A DNA stretch of 64,000 bases from Flavobacterium sp. Root901. Lineage in GTDB: Bacteria; Bacteroidota; Bacteroidia; Flavobacteriales; Flavobacteriaceae. Position numbers and translations under genes: made by a program. Location: the NCBI RefSeq assembly GCF_001429765.1, contig NZ_LMJB01000006.1, positions 576,338 to 640,337 of the forward strand, in the 5' to 3' direction. Each line of letters starts with the position of its first letter. Position 1 is the stretch's first letter. Positions 1-8,460 of this stretch are shown here, piece after piece. The notes beneath the pieces are model-generated. The model made no database searches, was not told where the DNA came from, and saw only the letters and a list, made by a program, of their open reading frames with translations.

Positions 1-160
1 TCTTTTTGCTGGCATGAGAAAAAGAAAACGGATAATATAATTATAGATAGATTTTTCATAAAAAATATTTTAAAAACATTCAAAATTAATTTATTAAGAA
101 AATAAGCTTGTTACATAATAGTGTTTGAGTTTTATAAGTTATACCTTGTTTTCTTCTTTT

Positions 161-856
161 CTAAATCAATTTATTCTTCATTTCTTTATATTTAGAACGT
201 CCAACAGGCAGTAAATCACCATTTTTAAGCAGGATATTGTATTTTCCACCAGCTTCAACCGTGAGTTTTTCAGCTTCATTCCAGCATAAAATGTACGATT
301 TATGAATTCTCTGAAATGTAGGAGGAAGAAGTTTTTCTAATGATTCCAACGATTTGTCATGAAGTTCTATTCGACCCTCTGACAAATGCAGTTCAGTATA
401 AATTCCTGCGCCTTTTATGTATCTTATCTCATTGATCTTTATAAGCTTTACCGCTTTTGCTTTTTTTACGGCTAAAAACTGGAGTTCTCCGCCTGATTGT
501 TTTTCTGGTGATGTAAAACGTGTAAAAGCCTGCCAGAGCCGGTTTTGATCGAAAGGCTTTGGAACAAAATCTAATACACCATAATTAAAAGCCGTAATAG
601 CTTTATCAGTATATGCAGAAATAATAATGGTTTGAAAAGATCTGGCTACAACACTCTGCAAAACATCAAATCCGTCTTCACCATTCAAATTCAGGTCGAG
701 CAGCATTAAATCAATAGAATTTTCCTCTATTATATTTAAACCATTTTCAACAGAATCAGAAAGTAAAATCCGGACATTTTTATCAAAAAAATCCCGTGTC
801 ATTCGTTCTATTCGTCTGGCAATTCGGGCCTCGTCTTCAATAATGAGAATTTTCAT
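161..856 (-). CDS. LytTR-family response regulator
   Basis: Two-component response regulator that should bind DNA when phosphorylated by the kinase encoded next to it. Residues 1-115 form a receiver domain with the acidic pocket near residues 7-8, phospho-acceptor Asp54 in an LLDLNLNGEDG context and the conserved Lys near residue 101 (VPKPF). Residues ~130-230 are a LytTR domain, with the HKSYILCW segment and a C-terminal LPVGRSKYKE motif typical of the family. The start codon overlaps the stop of the upstream kinase gene (ATGA), so the two are translationally coupled. Family assignment is secure; the regulated genes are unknown, although the divergent outer-membrane protein at 2624 is an obvious candidate by position. 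Confidence 0.93.
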   Translation of the reverse strand: MKILIIEDEARIARRIERMTRDFFDKNVRILLSDSVENGLNIIEENSIDLMLLDLNLNGEDGFDVLQSVVARSFQTIIISAYTDKAITAFNYGVLDFVPKPFDQNRLWQAFTRFTSPEKQSGGELQFLAVKKAKAVKLIKINEIRYIKGAGIYTELHLSEGRIELHDKSLESLEKLLPPTFQRIHKSYILCWNEAEKLTVEAGGKYNILLKNGDLLPVGRSKYKEMKNKLI

Positions 857-2499
857 TTTTTATTAAAAATTTTAATTGTGGTAAGCCAGCCTTCTTCCAC
901 GGCATAAGATTCAAATTCCCAATTGTTTCCGTAACTTTCATTTAATCTGGCTTTAATGTATTTAAAACCTGTTCCGCTGCTGGCAGCTTTCTGTTTTCTT
1001 CTGTTTTTGGCCTCTGTTAAGAGCGAATATTGTTTGTACTGCTTATTTGTCGTAGAACTCAAAAAGAAGTTAATACAGCCTTGTTTTGGCGGCAGACTGT
1101 GTGTGATTCCGTTTTCTACGATAGTATGGATTATGGCCGGTGGAATTTCGTCATTTTCATCAATATCTTTTTCCTTCCAGTTATAGCAAATTTCTTTGCG
1201 GAAAGACATTACTTCAAGATGTCTTAAACATAATTCAATTTCATCCCTTATGGGAATAAGTTTCTCTTCGGCGATAGAATTCATGATGTCAAATTCGTCT
1301 GCCAGCGCACGAATAAATATTACACCCTGCTGAGGAGATTCTTCGACCCAGTCGATTAACGAGGTTAACGTATTGCGAAGAAAATGCGGCTGAATATTTT
1401 TCTTCACAAGCTCTAACTGCAGTCTGGACGAAAGAAGTAAAGAAGCATTATGCGCTTCTTCCATAGCTTTTGCCCGAATAGTGTGCAGATAAAGCATGGA
1501 GAGTACGATACTCGTAAAAGCGATAAATAACCCAAAATCATAAAACATATATTTATTGACAACAATACTTACTGCCAAGGCAAAAACAACGATTAACCCG
1601 CCTTTAATTTTTCTTAATGCTGCGTTTACAGCAATATAAAGCGAAAGAAAACACATTGCATGACTAAAATAAATTGCTGTTTTATCATAATGTCCAAAAT
1701 GGAAAATATAGATGCTCAGGAGAATGGCAATCAAAATAAATAAAAAAAGACGCTTTCTTTTAAAATCAAACTGAAGCATAAAATACCACGGCACCAGTAT
1801 AGAGATAATAAAGGTTAGCGCTCCAACGATCTGCAGTCGGGTATAAAATTCAGGATAGGGAATAAAGACATAAAATTTCACGTATTCTACAATAAGCAGG
1901 CAGAAAAAAAGCAGGCAGATGATTCCAAAAAGTAAAACCGTTATTTCTTTACGGGTACTGTTTATGTACAGAAAAAAATAATAAATAGCGGCTATTAGAA
2001 AAGCGCCCGCCATTAAATTCATAAACGACATCACAATAAGCGGTGCGCGATGCAGTCTTAAATAACTTTCTAATTTAATGTCGATGCCTCGCTGGGCTTC
2101 CCGCTCATAAGCTTGTGTCCCTGTAACTGTAACAATGTGATTTCCAATATTAGCCAGTCTTTCCGGAATCTGGTAATAAGTCATTTCAGTTCCCGGTACT
2201 TCTGGCTGGCCGGGTTTTGCCATTCTGCCGTTTCTTCCCACCAAAACACCATCCCAATACACATCAAAAGCACCAAACGCATTGACTTGTAAACCTAACC
2301 GATCAGCAGCACTTTCACGTTTGAGAATCTTGATTTCCATCTGAACTTCGAATTTAGAATAAGCTTCCCTGCTCAGAATTGGCCGCGGATGTTCATCTGC
2401 TGTATAATACGTCACATCAGATTTTACATATTCTGTATATTGCTTACAAGACGTAAGCAATAGCAATAAAAAAGCGAGTAGAAAGGTCGGTTTATACAT
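853..2499 (-). CDS. LytS/7TM-DISM-like sensor histidine kinase
   Basis: Membrane sensor kinase partnered with the LytTR regulator. I place the start at 2499, because from there the protein begins with a basic stretch, a long hydrophobic run and a lipobox-like LLTSC. The longer reading frame back to 2565 would bury this signal. An extracytoplasmic beta-rich segment (~20-170) is followed by about seven hydrophobic helices (~175-370), a His-kinase phosphoacceptor segment (QPHFLRNTL) and a C-terminal ATPase region with an N box (IVENGITHS) and a GTGFKYIKARL G2 box. The usual DNGxG G1 box is not recognisable (the region reads TEAKNRRKQK), which is odd. Role as a LytS-type kinase follows from family; the signal is unknown. 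Confidence 0.88.
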   Translation of the reverse strand: MYKPTFLLAFLLLLLTSCKQYTEYVKSDVTYYTADEHPRPILSREAYSKFEVQMEIKILKRESAADRLGLQVNAFGAFDVYWDGVLVGRNGRMAKPGQPEVPGTEMTYYQIPERLANIGNHIVTVTGTQAYEREAQRGIDIKLESYLRLHRAPLIVMSFMNLMAGAFLIAAIYYFFLYINSTRKEITVLLFGIICLLFFCLLIVEYVKFYVFIPYPEFYTRLQIVGALTFIISILVPWYFMLQFDFKRKRLFLFILIAILLSIYIFHFGHYDKTAIYFSHAMCFLSLYIAVNAALRKIKGGLIVVFALAVSIVVNKYMFYDFGLFIAFTSIVLSMLYLHTIRAKAMEEAHNASLLLSSRLQLELVKKNIQPHFLRNTLTSLIDWVEESPQQGVIFIRALADEFDIMNSIAEEKLIPIRDEIELCLRHLEVMSFRKEICYNWKEKDIDENDEIPPAIIHTIVENGITHSLPPKQGCINFFLSSTTNKQYKQYSLLTEAKNRRKQKAASSGTGFKYIKARLNESYGNNWEFESYAVEEGWLTTIKIFNKK

Positions 2500-2623
2500 A
2501 AGATAAAGATAAAATAAATATCGAATTGAGAAGTGCATTTCAAAAGCTCGCAGAGCCGTTTGCATGTTTTATAAGACTGTCTTTTGTTTTATCAGCTAAT
2601 CTTGTACTATAAAACCATTTGAC

Positions 2624-4999
2624 ATGAAAACCTTAATAACCAGAATTTTAATTTTATTTTTCCCTCTTTTTGGCTGGACACAGCAAACCAGTGTTTCCGG
2701 TAAAGTGCAGGATATTACAACTAAAGAACCCTTGGCATACGTAACCGTAACGGTAAAAGATAATGCCTTAAAACCCTTACAGGTTGTTGTTACAGACGAT
2801 CATGGTGTTTTTAATTTTGAAGGGCTGCCGATTGGCCAAATGACGATTTCTTTTAGTTTTATCGGATATCAAAATCATACACAGCCATTAGAAATTACTG
2901 CAGACAAACTAAAAACGGAGTTAGGAACTATTGGCTTATCTTCTGATGCTGTACAATTGAATGCCGTTGAAATTAAGGGACAAAAAGCCAATGTCAGCCT
3001 AAAACTGGATAAAAAAGTATTTGAAGTTGGCAAAGATGTGCTGTCGCAGAATGGTTCTGCACATGATGTTTTAAATGGTGTCCCGTCTGTATCTGTAAGT
3101 CCGACAGGAGGTATTAGTCTTCGTGGAAACAGTAGTGTGCTGGTATTAATTAATGGGCGTCAGTCGGGTTTAACCCAAAATAATGCGCTGGATCAAATCG
3201 CTGCTGACCAGATTGAAAGAATAGAAGTGATAACAAATCCCTCATCGCGCTATGATGCTTCCGGTTCTGCGGGAATTATAAATATCGTTTTGAAGAAAAA
3301 TAAAAAAAGCGGTTTTAGCGGACAGGTGCGGGTAGTGGCTGGTTCGCCAAATGACAGCCGCCTTAATCCAAGCATCAATTATAAATCGGACAAAATCAAT
3401 ATTTTTTCTAATTTTAGCATACGCTCTTCGGATTATGTTGGATTATACACCACTAATCAATCCACTATTAATAATGGCAAAAAATCGTATTTAAGTCAGG
3501 TGCAGAATGAAGACCGCCATGACGATGGGAAGCTGATTTATCTTGGTGCTGATTATTTTATTAATGAACATCGCACCATTACAGCAGCTTTTCTAAAAAA
3601 TAGTACGCATGACAATGACAAAACCCGCTTATTTTATGATTACAGCAATGCTGAAGGTTTAAAAGACAGCACATTGACAAGAGAAGGAAAATCACTTGAA
3701 AAAAGAAATTACAATCAATTTGAATTTAATTACACCCAAACTTTTAAAAAACCTGCAAAAAAATGGACAATTGATGTTCAGTACGATTGGTGGAACAGCG
3801 ATAAAGACTGGAATCTTTCGACACAGCGATTAGATCCAGCGCCATTGGTTTATCCCGCAATCAGAACAAGTTCGATAGGAAGCAGTAAAGATTTACTCGT
3901 TCAGAGCGATTTTATTCAGCCAATTGATACGCTGTCTGTACTGGAATTTGGAATCAAAACAGAAATTCGTAAAGTTTCCAGTAATTTTTTAGCAGAAGAA
4001 CAGCAAGGCGGCATTTGGGACACTTATCAAAGTATTGATAATGATTTGGATTATTCTGAAACAATTACGAGTGCTTATGCGCAATACAGCAATAAACCCG
4101 GGCGATTTAATTATATGGCCGGACTTCGAACGGAGTTTACCAAAATCACGATTACAGATATTAAAAACACTTACAACGACAACAAAAAGTATAACAGGCT
4201 TTTCCCCACTGTAAATTTAAGTTACAAGTTCGATGCCTCAACTTTGCAGTTAAATTACAGCAAACGTATCCATCGTCCGCCTTTATATGCTTTGTACCCC
4301 TTTAATGAGTTAACTGATTTAAATTCACAATATATTGGAAATCCGGATCTTAATCCTTCTTATACAGATGTGTTCGAACTGGGATTTCTTAAAACATGGA
4401 AAACGTTTACACTTAATCCTTCTGTTTATTATCAGTGGGAAAGCGGATATATTCAGGATTTTACTTATCGTGAAAATGACATATTTTTTACCATGCCTGT
4501 AAATATCCAGCATGAAATACGCAGCGGTGTAGAACTTTCCACTTTATATAATCCGCTAAAATGGCTGCAGTTAAATATGGAGATGAATTTTTACCAGTTT
4601 AATCAAAAAGGAAGTTATCAGGGGGAAAACCTTGATTACAAAGGACAGACTTTTACCGGACGTTTGAGTACGCAGATAAAACTGCCGTCAAAATTTAGTT
4701 TTCAGGGACGCTATAACTTTCGCGGAGCGCAGCAAAACGCACAAACAAAAAACAATGCACTGCAATCTCTCGATTTTGGTTTAAGCAAAATTTTATTAAA
4801 AGATAAAGCCACTATTGTGTTTGATGTAAGTAATGCTTTTAATTTGCGCCAGAATAAAAGTACGACAACAGGAGAAAATTATATTGTTTCATCAAACAGT
4901 ATTCCCAATGCTGCCCGTTACCGTTTGAGTTTTGTATACCGTTTTAACTTATCAGATCCAAAAGCAATCAGACAAGCGAGTGAAGCCAATCGGAATTGA
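2624..4999 (+). CDS. Outer-membrane beta-barrel receptor-like protein (TonB-dependent type)
   Basis: Outer-membrane protein of the Bacteroidetes 'outer membrane beta-barrel family' related to TonB-dependent receptors. It has an N-terminal signal peptide ending around GWTQQ, and a carboxypeptidase-regulatory-like beta-sandwich at ~22-105 (VSGKVQDITTKEPLAYVTV). A plug-like domain at ~120-225 holds LRGNSSVLVLINGR and the IERIEVITNPSSRYDASGSAGIINI motif. A long beta-barrel (~235-780) is rich in aromatic strands and ends with a Phe-containing strand (SFVYRFNL). It is divergent from the kinase/LytTR pair across a ~125-bp gap. The substrate cannot be told from sequence; there is no SusD partner next to it, so it is not a classical glycan-uptake locus. 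Confidence 0.88.
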   Translation: MKTLITRILILFFPLFGWTQQTSVSGKVQDITTKEPLAYVTVTVKDNALKPLQVVVTDDHGVFNFEGLPIGQMTISFSFIGYQNHTQPLEITADKLKTELGTIGLSSDAVQLNAVEIKGQKANVSLKLDKKVFEVGKDVLSQNGSAHDVLNGVPSVSVSPTGGISLRGNSSVLVLINGRQSGLTQNNALDQIAADQIERIEVITNPSSRYDASGSAGIINIVLKKNKKSGFSGQVRVVAGSPNDSRLNPSINYKSDKINIFSNFSIRSSDYVGLYTTNQSTINNGKKSYLSQVQNEDRHDDGKLIYLGADYFINEHRTITAAFLKNSTHDNDKTRLFYDYSNAEGLKDSTLTREGKSLEKRNYNQFEFNYTQTFKKPAKKWTIDVQYDWWNSDKDWNLSTQRLDPAPLVYPAIRTSSIGSSKDLLVQSDFIQPIDTLSVLEFGIKTEIRKVSSNFLAEEQQGGIWDTYQSIDNDLDYSETITSAYAQYSNKPGRFNYMAGLRTEFTKITITDIKNTYNDNKKYNRLFPTVNLSYKFDASTLQLNYSKRIHRPPLYALYPFNELTDLNSQYIGNPDLNPSYTDVFELGFLKTWKTFTLNPSVYYQWESGYIQDFTYRENDIFFTMPVNIQHEIRSGVELSTLYNPLKWLQLNMEMNFYQFNQKGSYQGENLDYKGQTFTGRLSTQIKLPSKFSFQGRYNFRGAQQNAQTKNNALQSLDFGLSKILLKDKATIVFDVSNAFNLRQNKSTTTGENYIVSSNSIPNAARYRLSFVYRFNLSDPKAIRQASEANRN

Positions 5000-5008
5000 T
5001 AACAGAAA

Positions 5009-5043
5009 TAACTTTGTCAAAGTTTTAAACTTTGACAAAGTTA
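5009..5043. terminator. Perfect 17-bp hairpin between convergent genes
   Basis: TAACTTTGTCAAAGTTT and its exact reverse complement flank a single central base (5026). The hairpin fills the gap between the convergent genes ending at 4999 and 5051 and probably works as a bidirectional terminator, although flanking T-tracts are short. Confidence 0.6.
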
Positions 5044-5050
5044 TATTCAT

Positions 5051-5542
5051 TTAAGCATTTGCTCTGGCTTTCAAATCTTGGATCACTTTTAAAAATCTAT
5101 TTTCAAAAACGGAATCTTCTACCGGAATAACAACTGATTGAAACAAATTCATTAAATCATCAGAATACGCTGCTGTTTTTTTTGCCTGAATGTTATAATG
5201 AATAAATTTGATCCATAAAATGGCTTTTAATTCTGTTTCATTTTCATTCCACATTTTCATTTCTACCAGCAAGAGATTATTTGTAAATTGAATCAATTGC
5301 GACTCCATAACAACTGTCTCCATTGTAAAAGCAGGTTTTATATAACTAATCTGGTTAGACGCCACTACCCAGCTTAATCCCGTTTTTCGCATATACTCAA
5401 AGATATCCAGATCGTAATATTCTGCAATCTGATCTTCGCGGGCATTAATGAAATATTCCAGGTATTTTGAATTGTTTAAATGGTTAAAAGGATCGCAGTC
5501 CTGAAATCTGATTTTCTTTTTGGTTTTTAATATTTTTTCCAT
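5051..5542 (-). CDS. Acyl-CoA thioesterase, hotdog fold (4HBT)
   Basis: Predicted cytosolic thioesterase of the 4-hydroxybenzoyl-CoA thioesterase/YbgC type, hydrolysing an acyl-CoA thioester. The N-terminus carries the family signature RFQDCDPFNHLNN, with Asp17, His21 and Asn23 in the catalytic-loop position, followed by the long central helix (SKYLEYFINARED) and a hotdog sheet. Length (163 aa) is slightly longer than usual. It lies 52 bp downstream of, and on the same strand as, the TetR gene; a palindrome matching the one ahead of that gene sits in this spacer, so both are likely under the same repressor. The acyl substrate is not identifiable. Confidence 0.82.
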   Translation of the reverse strand: MEKILKTKKKIRFQDCDPFNHLNNSKYLEYFINAREDQIAEYYDLDIFEYMRKTGLSWVVASNQISYIKPAFTMETVVMESQLIQFTNNLLLVEMKMWNENETELKAILWIKFIHYNIQAKKTAAYSDDLMNLFQSVVIPVEDSVFENRFLKVIQDLKARANA

Positions 5543-5559
5543 TTTGAATTATTTTTATC

Positions 5560-5577
5560 AAATACCAATCGGTATTT
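5560..5577. promoter_or_regulatory. Putative TetR operator 1
   Basis: AAATACC-AATC-GGTATTT is an inverted repeat with 7-bp arms, located 18 bp before the thioesterase start. Its core is the exact reverse complement of the palindrome at 6221, ahead of the adjacent TetR gene, which makes it a strong operator candidate. Confidence 0.7.
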
Positions 5578-5594
5578 GAAAGGTTAAAAATTTT

Positions 5595-6176
5595 TTATTT
5601 TTTAATTTGATCAATTACAGTGCTGTCTATAAAGTCCATAGCGTTTAGGATATAAGATTGATCATTATGCGTAAAAGCCAAAAGAGAACTCCCTTCAATA
5701 AGAGATAAAATTACTCTGGCGTATTTTTCTGGATCGGTGCCGGAAAGAATTTCATTGTTTTTAATTCCATCTGCAATAATATTGGTAAGACCGGTAGTAA
5801 ATTTTTGAGATAAGTTTTGTGCGTTTTTAAACAAGAGCGGATTTATAAATTTTGTATCAACTCCGGCACGAAGCATTGGGCAGCCGCCAAGATCTTTCAC
5901 CAGGTCATAATAATTACGCTGGTAGTTTGTTATAGCGTACAATTTATTGACACTTCCCTGTGTGGCAGCAACCATTTTAAACAATGGTGCAATTGCCAGA
6001 TTCACATTAAATTGAAATGATTTTAGCGCTAAATCTTCTTTATTAGAAAAATTACAGTAAATAGCGCCTTTCGTTAATCCGGTTGCATCTGTAATATCAG
6101 ATAAACTGGTTCCAACATATCCTTGTTTATTAAAAATAGGAGCTACTTTATCTAATATAAATTCTGATGTATTCAT
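5595..6176 (-). CDS. TetR/AcrR-family transcriptional regulator
   Basis: Ligand-responsive repressor. The N-terminal HTH spans about residues 18-55 (GYVGTSLSDITDATGLTKG then IYCNFSNKEDL), the canonical TetR DNA-binding block including the conserved G-x-xY-F-K/N-K pattern. The C-terminal ligand/dimerisation domain contains a Cys in GGCPML, as in the YxaF/LmrA-type C-terminal region where a similar GCPL segment occurs. It is transcribed ahead of the thioesterase gene, and near-identical palindromes precede both genes, indicating autoregulation plus control of the neighbour. The inducer is unknown; given the thioesterase, an acyl-CoA or fatty-acid-like ligand is possible but this is inference. 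Confidence 0.9.
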   Translation of the reverse strand: MNTSEFILDKVAPIFNKQGYVGTSLSDITDATGLTKGAIYCNFSNKEDLALKSFQFNVNLAIAPLFKMVAATQGSVNKLYAITNYQRNYYDLVKDLGGCPMLRAGVDTKFINPLLFKNAQNLSQKFTTGLTNIIADGIKNNEILSGTDPEKYARVILSLIEGSSLLAFTHNDQSYILNAMDFIDSTVIDQIKK

Positions 6177-6220
6177 ATATTTTTACCTAAAAGAATAATT
6201 ACCAAGCAAATATAACAATA

Positions 6221-6237
6221 AATACCGATTGGTATAT
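6221..6237. promoter_or_regulatory. Putative TetR operator 2
   Basis: AATACCGATTGGTAT is a dyad about 45-60 bp upstream of the TetR start codon. Its 16-base core is the reverse complement of the core at 5561-5576 apart from the last base of the arm. Repetition of a dyad before both genes supports autoregulation. Confidence 0.7.
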
Positions 6238-6437
6238 GTAAATTTTGTTTTTTTTAAAATATCAATGCTATCAAGGATTGGGACATTATTTACAATGTTA
6301 TTTAAAGCATAAAATAAATTCAAAATGGATATTGCAATTCTGTTGCAATCGAATTATTCCATATTATAAATATAATTATACATCGAGATATATTGATGTT
6401 TTATTTTTTAGCAGATAAAATAAAAACTAAAAATCGA

Positions 6438-6445
6438 TACATTTG
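6438..6445 (+). promoter_or_regulatory. Possible -7 box of the Crp/Fnr gene
   Basis: TACATTTG fits the Bacteroidetes -7 consensus TAnnTTTG exactly and sits 18 bp before the ATG at 6464. No clear TTTG -33 element is visible at the expected distance, so confidence is modest. Confidence 0.35.
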
Positions 6446-6463
6446 AAAAGGTAAAAACAAACT

Positions 6464-7033
6464 ATGGAAAAGCTGAGAAAACATATTGAAGAAATTATCC
6501 CAATTACTGATGATGAGTTTGAATCGATAAAGCCTTTTTTTACGATTAGAAGGGTTTTAAAAAATCAATATCTTATTCAGGAGGGAGATGAAGCAAAATA
6601 TGAATACATCATTATGAGCGGCATTTTCAGGGTTTTTTATCTTAATGAAGAAGGAAAGGAGCATATTGTGCAATTTGCCACAGAAAATTGGTGGATGTCA
6701 GATTATATTTCTTATTTCAATCAAAAGCCTGCGAGCATGTACGTTGTTTGTATGGAGCCCGGTGAAGTTTTATGCCTGACACTTGAAGGCAGGGAACAGC
6801 TTTCGGTTGCGCTTCATAAAATGGAACACTTTTTTAGGGTCAAACTTACCAAAGGTTATATCGCGCTGCAGCAGAGAATTATTTCATTACTCTCTAATAA
6901 TCCGCAGCAGCGTTACAAAGAATTTGCAGCTCTTTATCCAAATCTGATGCAGAAAATTCCCAAAAAGTATATTGCAGAATATCTCGGTGTCAGCCGCGAA
7001 ACCCTCAGCAGGCTTTACTCCGGCAGTAAATAA
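6464..7033 (+). CDS. Crp/Fnr-family transcriptional regulator
   Basis: Small (189 aa) regulator with a cyclic-nucleotide-binding-like beta-roll (~20-115, including YLIQEGDEAKYEYIIMSGIFRVFY), a long dimerisation helix (~118-150) and a short C-terminal winged helix. There are no Fnr-type iron-sulfur cysteines. The recognition helix reads GVSRETLSR, so residues 178-183 are RETLSR. E. coli CRP uses R-E-T-x-x-R at the equivalent position to read TGTGA half-sites. A perfect TGTGA-N6-TCACA palindrome lies directly downstream (7056-7071) and ahead of the next gene. Most family members of this size in Bacteroidetes have lost obvious cAMP contacts, so the effector is uncertain. Confidence 0.9.
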   Translation: MEKLRKHIEEIIPITDDEFESIKPFFTIRRVLKNQYLIQEGDEAKYEYIIMSGIFRVFYLNEEGKEHIVQFATENWWMSDYISYFNQKPASMYVVCMEPGEVLCLTLEGREQLSVALHKMEHFFRVKLTKGYIALQQRIISLLSNNPQQRYKEFAALYPNLMQKIPKKYIAEYLGVSRETLSRLYSGSK

Positions 7034-7051
7034 TAGAACCGTTTAGTATAT

Positions 7052-7079
7052 AAAGTGTGATTTGCATCACACTTTTTTT
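7052..7079 (+). terminator. Intrinsic terminator after the Crp/Fnr gene
   Basis: AAAGTGTGAT-TTGC-ATCACACTTT is a perfect 10-bp stem with a 4-nt loop followed by a run of T to 7079, 18 bp after the stop codon. It is a textbook terminator shape; the stem also contains the CRP-like palindrome described separately. Confidence 0.75.
7056..7071. promoter_or_regulatory. CRP-like palindrome TGTGA-N6-TCACA
   Basis: TGTGATTTGCATCACA matches the CRP consensus core exactly. It lies next to a gene whose recognition helix has the RETxxR contact residues, and its centre is about 53-60 bp upstream of the predicted -7 box at 7117 (roughly position -66), where a class-I activator would bind. It may instead be only the stem of the terminator. 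Confidence 0.5.
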
Positions 7080-7116
7080 GTGACTTTCCTCCTCGCATTC
7101 AGGAGTAGGGCTGGTA

Positions 7117-7124
7117 TAAATTTG
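7117..7124 (+). promoter_or_regulatory. Putative -7 box of the DJ-1/PfpI gene
   Basis: TAAATTTG is a perfect TAnnTTTG element 37 bp before the ATG at 7162 and downstream of the CRP-like palindrome. A good -33 TTTG is not seen, which fits a promoter needing an activator. Confidence 0.45.
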
Positions 7125-7161
7125 CCTTGTAAATAATCATTAACCAATTAAAATTATAACA

Positions 7162-7956
7162 ATGAAAAAAATTATGATTCTAACAACGGCAATTACACTT
7201 TTTTCTTCTTATGCACAGGACAAAAAAGAAAACACAGCAGAAAAACAAAAAGAAACACTTAAAAAAGAAACAAAAATGGACAAGAAAATTTTAATTATCG
7301 TATCGAATGCCAATACAATTGGACCAAATAACAGAAGAACCGGAACATTTCTTCCTGAAGTAGCACATCCTTATGCCGAATTTGACAAAGCAAATTATCA
7401 AATTGATTTTGCCAGTTTAACCGGAGATACGCCTTATTTAGACGCGCTTAATCTTGCAGGCGATCCTGATAATCTTTCATTTCTAACAGGAAAAGGCTGG
7501 GAAACCATGCAAAAAGCAGTTAAATTATCAAATGTTGATGTGAGTAAATATGATGCCGTTTTTGTACCGGGCGGATTAGCGCCAATGGTTGATATGCCGG
7601 AAAATGAACTTCTTAAAAAAGTGATTAAAGAAACTTACGAGCGGAATGCTGTTGTTGGAGCGGTATGTCACGGTCCCGTATCCTTATTAAATGTAAGATT
7701 GAGTAACGGAACTTACCTTGTAAATGGTAAAAATATTACGTCATTTACAAATGAAGAAGAAAGAGGTTACGCTATTGCGGATGTGCCTTTCTTATTAGAA
7801 TCTGCTTTAACCAAACAAGGAGCAAAATTTCATGCAGCATCAGTGTGGTCAGCCCATAGTATTGCAGATGGCAATTTGGTTACCGGACAAAATCCTGCTT
7901 CTGCAAAAGGTGTAGCCGAGAAAATGATTGTGATTTTAGAATCGTCAAAAAAATAA
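7162..7956 (+). CDS. DJ-1/PfpI-family (Hsp31-like) protein with signal peptide
   Basis: Member of the class-I glutamine-amidotransferase-like DJ-1/PfpI superfamily. The closest architecture is Hsp31/YajL-like glyoxalase III or protein deglycase, which act on reactive carbonyls. The nucleophile elbow is VGAVCHGPVSLL (Cys169, His170) and the conserved acidic residue is Glu66 in GTFLPEVAHPYAEF. The first 19 residues are a likely export signal ending SYA-Q, followed by a Lys/Glu-rich linker. An internal Met39 (MDKKILIIVSN) directly precedes the fold and could be an alternative cytosolic start. Neighbouring monooxygenase and aldehyde dehydrogenase genes suggest a carbonyl or quinone detoxification theme (inference). 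Confidence 0.87.
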   Translation: MKKIMILTTAITLFSSYAQDKKENTAEKQKETLKKETKMDKKILIIVSNANTIGPNNRRTGTFLPEVAHPYAEFDKANYQIDFASLTGDTPYLDALNLAGDPDNLSFLTGKGWETMQKAVKLSNVDVSKYDAVFVPGGLAPMVDMPENELLKKVIKETYERNAVVGAVCHGPVSLLNVRLSNGTYLVNGKNITSFTNEEERGYAIADVPFLLESALTKQGAKFHAASVWSAHSIADGNLVTGQNPASAKGVAEKMIVILESSKK

Positions 7957-7960
7957 TTGA

Positions 7961-8003
7961 AAAGTATTGATCTTCAATTAAAATGGAGATCAATATTTTT
8001 TTT
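7961..8003 (+). terminator. Hairpin terminator after the DJ-1/PfpI gene
   Basis: TATTGATCT (7965-7973) pairs with AGATCAATA (7987-7995), extended by A/T pairs, followed by a T run to 8003. It would separate or attenuate read-through into the ABM gene. Confidence 0.6.
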
Positions 8004-8037
8004 AAATTGAAAATTAATAATATAAAGAAAATAAAAA

Positions 8038-8343
8038 ATGGAAAATCAAAATCCGGTTCATGTATTTGCCACATGGAAAATTAAAGAAGGTCAGCTTGAA
8101 AACGTTTTAAATTTGCTAAAAACAGTACAACAGGAAAGTGTAAAAGAAGAAGGCAATTTGTTTTATAAAATTCACCAAAGTAAGGCAGATGCCAATATAA
8201 TTATATTATTTGAAGGTTACCGCAGTGAAGCTGCTGTTGAAGAACACCGAAATTCAATTCATTTTCAGGATTTGGTTTTAGGAAAAATTGTCCCTTTATT
8301 AGACAGCAGAGAGATTATTTTAGCGGCACCTGTTAATTATTAA
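8038..8343 (+). CDS. Putative quinol monooxygenase (ABM domain)
   Basis: Small antibiotic-biosynthesis-monooxygenase (ABM) fold protein of 101 aa, the YgiN type thought to oxidise quinols or other aromatic substrates without a cofactor. Features are the ferredoxin-like beta-alpha-beta order, VFATWKIKEGQLENVLNLL at the N-terminus, GNLFYKIHQSK in the middle and FEGYRSEAAVEEHRNSIHF, the conserved E-x(n)-H-x-x-S/T-x-H-F signature. The length is typical for a single-domain ABM subunit that dimerises. It is placed between the DJ-1/PfpI gene and an aldehyde dehydrogenase on the same strand, although a hairpin precedes it. Confidence 0.85.
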   Translation: MENQNPVHVFATWKIKEGQLENVLNLLKTVQQESVKEEGNLFYKIHQSKADANIIILFEGYRSEAAVEEHRNSIHFQDLVLGKIVPLLDSREIILAAPVNY

Positions 8344-8460
8344 TTTCCATAAAGAGGTTGTAATGGTCAATAATTTGAACTAAATTTAAAGTACAAATCA
8401 GTGCAGATTGATTCCAATACCGATAAGATGATTTTATCTTATAAATTAAAATAAACATTT

